From Eudorina sp. 2006-703-Eu-15 (taxonomy: Eukaryota; Chlorophyta; Chlorophyceae; Chlamydomonadales; Volvocaceae): 64,000 bases of DNA. The notes beneath the pieces are model-generated. The model ran no database searches and was not told the origin of the DNA. It worked only from the letters and a program-made list of their open reading frames with translations. Location of the stretch: the NCBI GenBank assembly GCA_003117195.1, contig BDSI01000035.1, forward strand, positions 432,001-496,000, read 5' to 3'. The position numbers were made by a program, and so were the translations under genes. Shown here in pieces: positions 13,901-26,020 of this stretch (its first letter is position 1; the number at the start of each line of letters is the position of its first letter).

Positions 13901-16900
13901 ATGACACAACCGACGTCATGTGCGGGCGCAGCTTTTGTAGATGTTTCGTCGACTTCTGGAAATGTGCATGAAGGCTTTGTAATGACCAAGGTGTGTTCAT
14001 GCATTGCATGAAGTAAAGATGAAGTATCGCTCAATCGCGCCTTTGCTATCTACGCGTCCTGACAAGTATTAATTATAACTTCTTGTTTTTCTAGATGAAC
14101 GGAGCATGCGAGTTTCATTGGATGCGTTTTCACGGTGGGTTGCGACAGCCCGGGTCGGCCCAGGGGCCGGGTTTGAAGGGGTTTGCCCGCCGCCCGCGCT
14201 GCCATCGCAAGCTGGTGGCCTCCATGCGGTGCGGTGCGGTGCGCCTGAGCACTTGCTGTCCCCACATCACCGCGGCGATGTAGCTGCTGTCTGCAGGTGT
14301 CTACCAATGCGGGTTTGCCTGGCGATAAAAGGAACGAATGAACCCGCCGCCGCTGCCGATCCACAGCCTCGGTTGATGCATTGCGATTGTCTGATCTTCT
14401 ATCCCATGAGCCTTCAGCTCACATGCGACCCTTGACATCGCACAACGGCATAACATGTCCAACAGGAAACCAGACTATGCCCAGTAGTCGCCCCGCCCCT
14501 TGTCACGCACGACAAGCACAATTCGCATCGGTGCCGCCGCTGCCAGCTGCGCGTGTATGTTACGTTGCTCTTGGTCAAACACAGGCGTGGACCCATGCAC
14601 GGGCAGCCTCACGCGTGCCTGGGTGGAGATGTCGCCCTCGCTGGAGCTGATCCTGGGCGGTTCCGGAGCGCTCCGGCACGTGAGCTCCCGCCTGCAGAGC
14701 GCGCCCAGCGTGGACCAATTCGTCGCAGACCTTCAGGTGCGGCAGGTTTGCGGGACGGGGATGCATGAGTAGAAGAAATTGGTAGACATCAGATGGGTAT
14801 AGGAAATTGGTAGACAGATGGGGATGGGGGAATTCACCTATCAGGCGCTATATATATCATGGCGCTAGGGGTACGGGCCGTACGGCGGCCTGCTGTCACA
14901 CGGTCCTCGAAGGTCATCTTCCGCGGGACGTCGGAAACAGGGGGGCCCGTCGGCCATCGCAATCCCGCCGCCGATACCTACCTACCTAACTAACTAATTA
15001 CCTACCTGCCTACGCGTTCTTCGCATCCCCCAGGAGGTTCTGGAGCGCCTGTCGTACGGCACCACGGCGGGCCCGGGCCCTGGAAGCAGGGGGGCGCTAC
15101 CAACCGGCAGGTATTTTGCGGGAGCCAGACGAATCGCACCTTGGGCACGCATCTATAGCGCAGGACGGGTTCTTTTCGACGACGATTTGTGAGGTGCGGT
15201 TGAAAGATCGATCGCCGTCTTAAGTAAACGCGTAATAAACTCCTCGCCGCTTCGCATCAACCCCACGCAACCCCATACCGTCCCGTCCCGTCCTCTGTGC
15301 TCCACATGCCGTACCTCCTACCCGTTGCTCGTCCAGTTCGTCCCAGGTGATGCAGCTGTTGCTCCGAGACCTGGACGAGATTGGCTGGCACTGTCTGGAG
15401 GAGTTCGACCAGGTGAGCGAGCGAGGTATGTAGGAACCATCCACACTTGTACCGAGGCCGGGTGTTAGTACATCGCGTCCGCCGATGCGATTCAGAACCT
15501 TCCAGAATCACGCGCGTGGATCACATGGATCCTGGCCGCGTGGATCACGTGGATCCACGTGGATCACATTGATCCTGGCCGCGTGGATCACGTGGATCCA
15601 CGTGGATCACATGGATCCTGGCCGCGTGGATCACGTGGATCCACGTGGATCACATGGATCCTGGCCGCGTGGGTCACGTGGATCCACGTGGATCACGGGG
15701 ATCCTGGCCGCGTGGAACACGTACGATCCCGGAAGGGCCATAACGGACTGGGGAACCAAACTGCGAGCCTGGGTTGCGCCAACGCGTTCCAACCCCAAGT
15801 CCCCGTTTCGAGTTCCGGGCGGATTGCATCACATCGCGTTGTGGCTTCGGATGAACGAGGCCGGTCAGTTTGTTTACTATTTAGTGCGGAGAAACCTGTG
15901 CAGGCCGGGCCGCCGATGCGCGATAAGGGATGGGGGAAGGGGAAGCACTCGGCGCGAAGATGGGATGGGATAGTATGGATGCGGATTAGGAGCGGAATCG
16001 CACCTCAAATGCATGTGCGTCGCGCCCCTGCTCGGGCCGTGCGTGACGGCGCACCGACAGCCGCCGGGACCCTCCATGGCGAAGAACGAACGAGGGCGGT
16101 CGCAGGCGAGCAGGCAGCAGGCCGCAAAACGACGCGTCCCAACCTTCGTTGACCTTAGGTTGACCGCGCCGGTCTCTTAAGCACGGCAGGTTCCGGAGCG
16201 CGCGGCACGATGCGGCACCGTACTGCCGGTTGTGGGCCAACGCCGACTCTCTGAACTGCTGCCCGCAGGAAGCTGCCCGCATGACGCTCGTACACCTGGA
16301 CGAGCGTGGCCGTGAGAATCGCCTACGGCTATCCCTGCCCCGGGACTACCCGGGGTCACCCCCTGCAGCCGTCACCGACCTGCCGAAGCCGTTTGCCTTC
16401 TCCTGGCGGCCACCGGCTGCGAGTGGGCACGCCGGCGGTGGCGGCGGCGGCGGCGGCTTCAATGCTGCCGCGCCCCTTCACTGCAGCAGCCTCGCTGACG
16501 TGTTTGTGTCGTACAAGCAGGTGCGTCGACGGCCGATGGTCTGATGCCAGACATGCAGAACGTATCCTGCATATCTGCCCGCGGGGGATACGGTAACACT
16601 GATTTATGCAAGGCCGTACAACTGTCCGTACACCCTGAACCTGGCGCCTTGGCGAGCGCGTGCCGGCCCGCAGCGAAGCGCAATTACAGATGCGGCAATG
16701 TTGTCTATAATTCGTACTCACCCGCCCCCTCATCACTCACGCGGGCATTTGACAGCACCGGCCTGGCGCCGCGCGGTCGCCCCTCGGACAAGTGACCAGC
16801 CACAGCCGCAGCTGCGCGCGCGTCAAGGGCGCTGCACCGACCCGTGGGTCGGCGGGTGACCCATTGCCCTTCACGACCAATCAACTCACCCCCCCCTTTA

Positions 16901-19025
16901 CCTCCGGGAGGACGTCACCGATGCTCGCCCCACGCCCTCCTCCATCTCCGTGTAATCCTCCGCACATGGGCTTTCCACGCTTCAACCCTGCTGTACCCCA
17001 ACCGAACGCCCAAACAGCCTCCTCAACCAGCCACCCTAAGAGAGATTGCTTTAATCCCGCGTCCCTACTTACTGCTTTAACCCACCACCCCAATTTACGT
17101 ACCCCGCCACCCCAATTTACGTACCCCGCCACCCCAATTTACGTACCCCGCCACCCCAATTTACGTACCCCGCCACCCCAATTTACGTACCCCGCCACCC
17201 CAATTTACGTACCCCGCCACCCCAACCATCCGCCAGGCGGTCTCCCGCTGCCAGCCGCTGTGGCGCTGCCTGGACGACCTGGACACACGCACCCGCGTCC
17301 TCGACCCGCCGCCCTCCGTGTCCGCCGCCCGACGGCACCTGGGCCCCCCCGCGCGCCGCCTGGCTCTGGGCGGCGCGGCGTCGCTGCAACTGCGCCTCGA
17401 TCCCGATGACCCCACCGGCCCGCCGCCGCCGGGCGGGGCCGCGTTCCTGGGTCCGCCGGACAGCGTGTCGCAACTCCGGGAGGCCTTTTTTGCGCGGTTG
17501 CACCTCTGGAGCAGGGACAGGTGGGGAACGAAGCCGTGTGCCGTCAGTTCGTTGCACCCCGCCGTGCCTGGAGCTTAGGCGGCGGAGATGTCGTGTCGCG
17601 TTTGCGACGTGTGTTGTTGAGTGTCCCTGTATGTAGGTATGCAGGGTTGGCGTGGGGCGGGCAAGCGAATCGAGTGGGGGGTGCATGACCACAACTGTGT
17701 GGGACGAAGGGCCGGGCTGTGGCAAACGAGCCAAGGGCAGCGGGGTTTAATTGGTATCTATCCCCACAGCGCCCCGTCCCGCCGAGCCCGTTAGCGAGCT
17801 CGCCCGAGGGGCGCACGCACCCACGTTCACGTTCACCTTGATTTACGTGAACCCAGGTCGGCATCTATCTGGACACGCAGGCACGCACGTTGTCCTGATG
17901 ACCCGTATTATGGCCTCCCTCCCTCCCTCCCTCCCTCCCTCCCTCCCTCCTCCCTCCCTCCCTCCCTCCCTCCCTCCCTCCCTCCCTCCCTCCCTCCCTC
18001 CCTCCCTCCCCCTCCCTCCCTCCCTCCCTCCCTCCCTCCCTCCCTCCCTCCCTCCTCCCTCCCTCCCTCCCTCCCTCCCTCCCTCCTCCCTCCCTCCCTC
18101 CTCCCTCCCTCCCTCCCTCCTCCCTCCCTCCCTCCCTCCCTCCCTCCCTCCCTCCCTCCCTCCTCCCTCCCTCCCTCCCTCCCTCCCTCCCTCCTCCCTC
18201 CCTCCCTCCCTCCCTCCCTCCCTCCCCCTCCCTCCCTCCCTCCCCCCTCCTCCCTCCCTCCCTCCCTCCCTCCTCCCTCCCTCCCTCCCTCCCTCCCTCC
18301 CTCCCTCCCTCCCTCCCTCCCTCCCTCCCTCCCTCCCTCCTCCCTCCCTCCCTCTCCCTCCTGCTCTTCCTAACGTGTCCTTCCTGTGTGGCATCATGCT
18401 CGTTTCGTATCCTGTCGTGCAACTTGGATTCACGCCTTCGTCGCGGCTCGGTCGGTGTTATCCGCTTCGTTCGAACCCCCAACGAAGCGACCTGGTGGAC
18501 AACTTGGAGCTGCTCCTAGGACAGCCCCTGCCGGCGCCACAGGCCGCCGCCGCCGCGGCCGCAGCTTACAGCCACCGCCGGGAGGGACGGCGGCGCGACA
18601 GCGGCGGCGGTGCGGACATAGACATGGACGCGGACGATGACGAAGAGGGGGCGGCAGCCGCGGCGGACAAGGCGGCGCCGGTGATGGCCGAGTGCCCCAT
18701 TTGCATGATGCATGTACTGCCCTTGGAGGAGACGGAGGAAGGGGAGGCCGATGACGGAGCAGAGGATGATGCCGACGCAGCAATGAAGGGCGACGACGGG
18801 GATGTCAGGGAGAGGGGGGGCACCCGGTCATTGGGAGAGGCGGGGGGCGGCGGCAGCGGTGGTCTGGTGCCCGATGTGGCATGCCCGACGCCCGCCTGTG
18901 GCCTGGTGTTCCACACGCCCTGCCTGGCGGAGTGGCTGCGCTCGCTACCCGACACGCGCGTGTCGTTCAGCAAGCTGTTCGGCAGGTGCCCGTTCTGCAG
19001 CAACCCTATCACGGTGCGGGCGTAG
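13901..19025 (+). CDS. FANCL: FANCL, Fanconi anemia E3 ubiquitin ligase
   Basis: Catalytic RING-type subunit of the Fanconi anemia core complex, which monoubiquitinates FANCD2/FANCI in the nucleus during crosslink repair. Eight exons join in phase to about 502 residues: 13901-13990, 14095-14134, 14585-14736, 15034-15110, 15337-15412, 16269-16520, 17237-17520, 18488-19025. Seen in order: an N-terminal ELF-like part ([23 protein letters not shown]), a double-RWD (URD) part ([41 protein letters not shown]) and a C-terminal RING ([43 protein letters not shown]). The order matches animal and plant FANCL, but the protein is longer than the roughly 375 residues of human FANCL. The extra length is an acidic/Gly-rich insert between the first two RING cysteine pairs, plus Ala and Gly runs. 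The RING match is near-diagnostic; small 5' exons are less sure. Confidence 0.9.
15512..15725. repeat. 43-bp tandem repeat in FANCL intron 5
   Basis: About four full units plus partial ones. Each carries GGATCC and CACGTG palindromes (core ATCACGTGGATCCACGTG). It lies between exons ending at 15412 and starting at 16269. Confidence 0.9.
17090..17224. repeat. 22-bp tandem repeat, six units, in FANCL intron 6
   Basis: Unit ATTTACGTACCCCGCCACCC (22 bp with flanking CA) is repeated almost without change and ends 12 bp before the acceptor of the exon at 17237. Each unit holds a TACGTA palindrome. Confidence 0.9.
17914..18362. repeat. CCCT/CCT homopyrimidine tract in FANCL intron 7
   Basis: About 450 bp of almost uninterrupted CCCTCC-type sequence lies between exons ending at 17520 and starting at 18488. 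The minus strand is a GGGA-rich tract able in principle to form triplex or G-quadruplex DNA. A long open frame across it is intron read-through. Confidence 0.95.
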
Positions 19026-19050
19026 ATAAATACTTAGCTAGCTACGTAGC

Positions 19051-19094
<44 letters not shown>

Positions 19095-19469
19095 TCAGCA
19101 GGCGTGTGTGCGTGCGGCAGACATGTATGCATGTACATACTGCATGTGGATCCGACGACGGCGCAGGCAGGCCGGTTCTTTGACGATGGTGGGTCGATCG
19201 GTACGCATGCACATACGTACGGCCGTACGTGACTTTGTCCGGCACGCAAATATGTAGTGATAATCCCGTCGCCTGCATGCTGCTGTACGATGTGGTCACC
19301 GACCCGTTGTAGTAGGTGTGGTGCAATGGTCGGTCCTATCTACTCGTCAAATACAGTGCCAAGCACTATCCCAGCATCTCGAGAAGCCTTTGCCAGCTCT
19401 CACCTACGTACTACACCCGTGGCGTGCGTGGCAGGCCAGGCAGCCGGCGGCCAGGCAGCCGGCGGCTCG

Positions 19470-19762
19470 ATATATATATAATATATAATATATAATATAA
19501 TATAATATAATATAATATAATATAATATAATATAATATAATATAATATAATATAATATAATATAATATAATATAATATAATATAATATAATATAATATAA
19601 TATAATATAATATAACATAATATAATATAATATAATATAATATAATATAATATAATATAATATAATATAATATAATATAATATAATATAATATAATATAA
19701 TATAATATAATATAATATAATATAATATAATATAATATAATATAATATAATAATATAATATA
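19470..19762. repeat. (TATAA)n satellite, about 290 bp
   Basis: Pentanucleotide TATAA repeated more than 50 times with one visible variant (TAACA near 19614). Tyr/Ile open frames here are artefacts. Confidence 0.95.
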
Positions 19763-19843
19763 CATACATACATATATATACATACATATATAGGTGTATA
19801 TTATATAAATACGGTGTATATATATATATCGGTGCATACTTTG

Positions 19844-19886
<43 letters not shown>

Positions 19887-19889
<3 letters not shown>

Positions 19890-19997
19890 TTAAGGATGTT
19901 CCAGCGGACCCCGTGGGTCATCGGTGACAGCCAACGGCCACCATACGAGGCCCACACTACCACGGAACCACCCCGTTCCTGAGAACCAACCTTTATT
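19887..19997 (-). repeat. R1 retroelement 3'-end fragment
   Basis: TTAAGGATGTTCCAGCGG, then the shared 'gggtcatcggtgacagccaacgg' core, then 'ccgttcctgagaaccaacc', which is also present at 29,625 and 52,610. Truncated, with an internal deletion. Confidence 0.6.
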
Positions 19998-20782
19998 TAT
20001 TTGAGGCAGCAAGGTACCAGGAAGGTAGCTAGTTACATTTTATTCGTCCGCCGCCGCCTTTACACATGTGGCCGTACGCCTACGTAGCGAAGCAAAATCG
20101 ATTGGAGAGACTCAAACTACCAGCTGGTAGATAAGGGGGCAACGGCCCATTAGCTAAATAATAATGCGAGCGCCTACTTCGGCGCGCGCTACGTAAGTGC
20201 GTTGCGGCACGTGTTCCCAAATACAACAAGCAAGCAAGGTCGCTCAGCCAAGCAACCAAGCCTCCGCTTCATAATTAATGTACAACGCTGAACTGGCTGA
20301 ATTCATGACATACAGCACCAACACGCACGTGTCGTCAACAAGCAGTAACGAAGCTACCGCACACTACGACCCGGGGCGCCAAGCAACTGATACACCTGCA
20401 TACGTATGTAGGGTCGGTGCTTCATCATTCGGCACCTGCTGGCAATTTGGTTGGTTGAAAATAGTGGCGATGAAGGAGATGACCAAGCCCTTTCCGCGCG
20501 TGGCGAAAAATGATCTACCGCTCGAGCACTACATACTACTTCTTGTGCCGACGGGCGCGCCAAGTTAAAAACCTATTTGCTTGCTTGAACGAACGACACG
20601 TGACGAACGAAACCTTGTGACAGGTACTACTACGTTGCGTGCGCCACGCAAGAAAGATCATAAGGTAGGTGAGCAGCTACGTACCTACATACATACCCTA
20701 AGCAGTAATGCCCTGCCTAGAATATGAACAATCGAATCTTCAGCAGAAGGTATACATCCTGTTTACGTAGAAGCTAATAAAT

Positions 20783-23700
20783 CTACAACATCACGTCGTT
20801 CGCGACAGTTAAATACGCGACGTCGACCGTGCACATGCAGCCGTTAGTGAGCACCCACGAAGACACCCTCAGCGTGAATCCCCGGTTGTTGGAGCTGTGG
20901 GCGATGATGGAGAGGCGCAGCGAGTTGTCGGTGTTCTTGACGCCATCGATGGAGTTCAACGACGTGGCTACGAAAGGTACGACAGGGTCGGCAAACGGTG
21001 TTGGGAAGGCGACGTAGCGCTCCATGCTCCTCTGTGATTGGCCGTTGCAGCCGTAGTTCGAACCGCAGCCGAAGTCCATGCGGACAATACCGGTCTGCAC
21101 GCGCGTGGCCCTCTCCCGAACCTGGACGTACGGCAAATAAGGAGCGGCGGGCCATTATGAATGCAGCATGTAAGACCCAAAGGCTATTATTGCCACGGAT
21201 AGATGCTCGCTGAGGCACCGGGCTTACGCAGCAGGAAGTGGTGTATGTGTACTATCCCATATATAGCGAAGCGGCGGGATTGCGGCAGTAGAATAATGAC
21301 TCTTTTGCTTAATAAGGATGTTGTGTGGTGACGCTACGTACTTGTTTGGCTGATGATGCATGAGCGTTTGGTCGTGCGTGATGAGTCAGCAGATAGACGC
21401 ACGGACCCGCCGGGTAATAAACACATATACACGCACACAGATACACGTACACATAGATTACGATGCACATACAAACAACGACACGCACCCTGCTCTCCAG
21501 GTTGCTGATCTGTGACGTCAGAACAAAAGCCTGCAACAAAAAATTATTGGCGCACGCAAGTGTATATGTGCACACGCAGTCAGTGATGCCGGAAGCGTAT
21601 AGATAGGCTAGCTCTGATAGATGAGCATCGTCTCTGCCCCTTAGTACGCCAGGGTTATGCCCGACGTATCATTATCGTAATCATCATAGTATAATAATCA
21701 TCATCGTAATAATAATCATGTAAGTAAATAACATGATTTATCATCATAGGACCTAATGGTGCAGGAAAATCAAAACGATCATGGGGCTAGTGGATATGTA
21801 AAGATGTTTGGTTGCCAAGCCCTCGCTAATGTGCTGAGCGATCTCTAAGCCTGTGATACCGCCCGAAAAAGCTTGAATGGGTTTATTAAAAGGCTTTATT
21901 TTAACCAATAAGTTTACAAACCATGTTTAGGTTAAAACCATATAATACCAGGTATTTATAATACCGTTTTAATTAATCCTGTGGCAAATTAATAATTTTT
22001 GGGTAGTAGATTGTTAGCAGGTGTAAATAAAGGACAATTAAGTTGAAAATGGGGTAATATTTTATTTTCTTTTCGTAATAATAACCATATCAGTAAATAA
22101 TATTATAAATAATATTACGATGATGATTATTGTACTTTTATTATATTAATATTTTTATTTTATTAATATTATCGTGCGTGCACGCACTGCTGCCTCCGTT
22201 ATATTACGTGGATCAGGGTGTGTGTGTACATCTGTATACACCAAGCACACACAGTGTACTGCGGCGGCGGTGTTCTTTGATAATAAGGAATGCATTCAAC
22301 AGCAACACACATGTACAGACAAGAAACTACGTATGTACTACGTACGTACAAACAAGAACACCGTATATCAACAGCAGTACGTAATGATGGTCGGTCCAGC
22401 TGGTGACCAAATCATCTAGCGCACACAGTCTCGCGCTGACTGACCTTGCTATCTAGGCCACTGATACGATTGCTCAGATTACCGGCCTGCATATCAGAGA
22501 AATGGCGCACATGTACACACATATACACACATGATAGTATCAGTATAACAGCAATAGTTATAGACCCGCGGGGTCCACCGTCGCATCCTTAAATAGAAAT
22601 TAATAGTGATAGTAGTTTAGTAAAACAATACTAGTAACAGTAAAAGAGTAAAATTAAATTTAATCTTAGAAATAATACAGTAATAGTAAAGCAGTTGAGT
22701 AAGAGTAGGAGTAAAGAGTAGGATAGAGTAACAGTAAAGCTGGAAGGAAGCTTCGGCTGTCGCCGATGGCTGTCACCGATGACCCGCGGGGTCCGCTGTA
22801 ACATCCTTAAATAATAACAGTAACAGTTACCGTAACAGCAAAACATGGTGATAATAAAGCAGTAACAATAAATAAATCAATTTGCAGTAATAAGATATAG
22901 TTACAGTTGTAATAGTAAATAAAGTAATAGTAATATGGTGGAAGTGACATGTGGTGATAATGAAATAGGAAATATGGTAATAATTAAACATGGTTATAAT
23001 GAATTATGGTAGTAGCAAGGGAAATATGGAAATAGGGAAATCTGGTAATAATAGTGAAGTTCGGTAATAATAATAGTTGTTATTAAGGGTGTTACAGCGG
23101 ACCCCGCGGGTCATCGGTGACAGCCAACGGCTACAGCCGAGGCTTCCTCACCATACACTGCCTAAACGAACTGGCGCCACCATGGCGCTCCGGACAGGCT
23201 CCACAAGTGCAGTAATACAGTGTAATAGAGTACTAGTAATATCGTTTTAGTAATAAAATATGCAGTGGTGTATTATATAGTTCTAGTGATAAAGTATGTA
23301 GTGGTAATAGTAATAGTACGCATGATAACACTGTGTCCAAGTCAGCCCAGCAGATCCTCACCGTCGCCTCCAATGCGTCTACACGACTGTTGTAATCGGT
23401 GACCTGGATGAGGGGGCCGTAGGTAGGAAGAGCCATGAGAATTGAGCGGCTAACTAAACTATACATGCGTGCATTGGAAGTGCGTGTGAAGGTTGCCGAG
23501 CATTGCATTCGTAATTTTGTTTAGATGAATTCAGCACAAGCAATGACAACGGACATTGAATGTGTATATATATACATATATATATATCATGTATATATAT
23601 ATGAATGAATGAGCGTTACAGCGGACCCCAAAGGGATCACCGGTGTATACCAGGGCAAGCCCCAGCAGGCCCCACGCACCGCCAAGGCGGCAGGACACCT

Positions 23701-25960
23701 CCACACCTCAACGCCGCACCCAAAAACACACCGGGCCATGACCCCACCCAGCCAGACACCGAAGCAAGCAGAGGCGCGCAGCGGGGCAACACTACCAAAG
23801 GGATAGGCACTGTAAGACCTCGCTAAAGGCTAATCCCGCGGATGCACAGGCACCGGGCTTACACTCCCCCCCTTAGGAGCAAGCCGTCCTCGGCGCCAGG
23901 CATTGGGCCACCCCACCGTATGCCGGTTTTACCAGATTAGCACGGGTTCGTACCGTCCTTGATCCACCACACAAAGGCCGGTAATGGCTGCGCCAGGGAT
24001 CGAACCGCCGACCTTAAGCCACCACATAAAGGTACGGCACTGGTCTCGATACCAATTGTAAGACCTAGCTAAAGGCCAATCCCGCGGATGCTCAGGCACC
24101 GGGCTTACAGGCACAGCAGAGGGCAGAATCCCCTAGCTGCGACCTGCTACATACCCTGGCCTGCAGCTGCTTCTCTAGTGCGGCGATGCGGTTGTAGGCC
24201 TCGGTGAGCTGGGTGGGGGCCGGGTCGTTGAAGAGGAGCGCGTGGAAGGTGCCGGAGGCGGACCTGCCAGCCAGCGAGCAGCAGCCGAATACCATACATG
24301 TAAACATTACATAAGTTGGGACATGAAACTTAAACGCATGATCGATCGCTTGCATTCGTTGCGGTTGTATGTACCTATCTATCTATGTGCCTAGCCTGCA
24401 GGCCCTCCCTGCTGTTTTATTTGAGGCGGGGTAATGAACCAAGTAATGAGCAGGGGGCCAGATATATACAATGACGTCACCAACATCACGCACGTGCGTG
24501 AAGTATACAGGTAAAGTGACAACCATCTCGCTCACGTGTAGATATTGACGTCCGTGTAGCGGCTGTCCGTGACGGCGGCGGCAGTGCCGGCATTCAGCTG
24601 ACAGAACACCGAGTACACAGTGTTAGCCGTCAGCTGCAAGGGGAAGCGGACGGGACTGCTGGTTGGGGGTGGCGGCGAGGGAGCGACTGGAGGTGGTGGC
24701 GACGGAGCGACGGGAGGTGGTGTTGGCGGCGTGGGCGGCGATGATGTCGGGCGCGGCGACGTCGAAGGACGTGGCGGCGGACGTGGCGGCGGACGCCAGG
24801 GCGGGGCCACAAGAGCCGCTGCTGTTCCTACGGTTCCTACGGTTCTAACGGTTCCAACGGTTCCGCCGGTCGTCGGCGTGTACACAGCGCAGGAAGCCGC
24901 GTTGGGTGGGTACACGCTGATCCCCGTGAGGGCGGCCCTGGAGCCCGCCTGGTTGGGCACGAAGCGGATGTCCAGGGACACCGACTTGGAGGCGAATCCG
25001 GAGGTCTGGGTCACTCGGACGCCGCTGGCGTACAGCTGCAGGCAGGATATGTAGGCCTGGTAGACCGACGGCTCGATGTACTGCGACAGGACTTGCACGC
25101 TGGCGTCGTTCGCGGAGGTGATTGATGAGGAGCCGCAGTTGGTGGCGCGGTAGGCAGCGGCCTTGGTCTTGGCCTCTGAAAACTGTGGGTTACACGAAAC
25201 AAAGCACGCACGAGCATTGTATGTAGACAGGTTGATTTTTGTATTTGTAAGGACGGTCTTTGGAAATAAATGGCCTCCACGCGCGCATGCTGGGCACCAG
25301 ATTTCTACGTTTGGTATTTATATTTTTTACACTCTGCGAGGCATACGTCCTTACACTTACGGTATGTAAATCTGTGCATGCTAGAAGAAAAATGTGCATG
25401 GATTACAAGGATTAGGTGGATACATAGAGCATGACAGACTCTCGCCGGATGGATCGTATTGGTGGCGGATCGATTCGCACAAGCTGTGCGGCGCCATATA
25501 ATATATAGCATGGCCCAACGTACAGTAGGGTCGACCGGGCCGCAGCTGGTTTTACACTAACGTTGGGGTTCACGCACATCGCACCTGGCTTGCGCTTTGG
25601 AAGTAGCGGGAGCCACTGCCACCGGCGCTGCCGGACCAGCCGAAACCCTGTGCGGCCGCGTTGAAGGAAGCTGCCGCCCCATTCGCGGTCGATGTGGCCG
25701 TGTCCTGGAGGTATTGCCTGCGGCGGGCACTCACGCGAAGCGGCCAGCGAGCCATGCATGCATGCGCGAATTGCAGTAACGAAGCAAGTGAGCAAGCAAC
25801 CAAGCAATCAACGAACGAAGCGCGCGGCGGGTGGATCGATGGATGTATGCTTGCCGTCCTTGCAGAACGAATGATACTCATATATACCGACAGGGCTAAA
25901 GAAGAACATACAAATGCGGTTTGATCATTATTACGTAACTTGCACCGTGCCAGTTGGCTG

Positions 25961-26020
<60 letters not shown>

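Larger units (their letters stand above)
19026..20782. other. Intergenic region with three microsatellites
   Basis: Holds a (GATA)n tract (19053-19094), a TATAA-type satellite (19470-19762), a (TA)n tract (about 19850-19886) and an R1 fragment (19887-19997, minus). The rest, to the lectin stop codon at 20783, shows no recognisable feature. Confidence 0.7.

Noticed and set aside
17090..17224. Regular short repeats resembling a CRISPR array
   Set aside because: Units are contiguous without spacers, in an intron of a eukaryotic gene.
17751..19025. A 424-codon open frame with Ser-Leu-Pro-Pro repeats
   Set aside because: It reads through the CCCT satellite of a FANCL intron; only its last 179 codons (from 18488) are the real final exon.
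19404..19963. Tyr/Ile-Leu repeat proteins
   Set aside because: Translation of the (TATAA)n satellite.
24620..25054. Gly-rich plus-strand protein opposite lectin copy 3
   Set aside because: Mirror frame of the Pro-rich linker exon.
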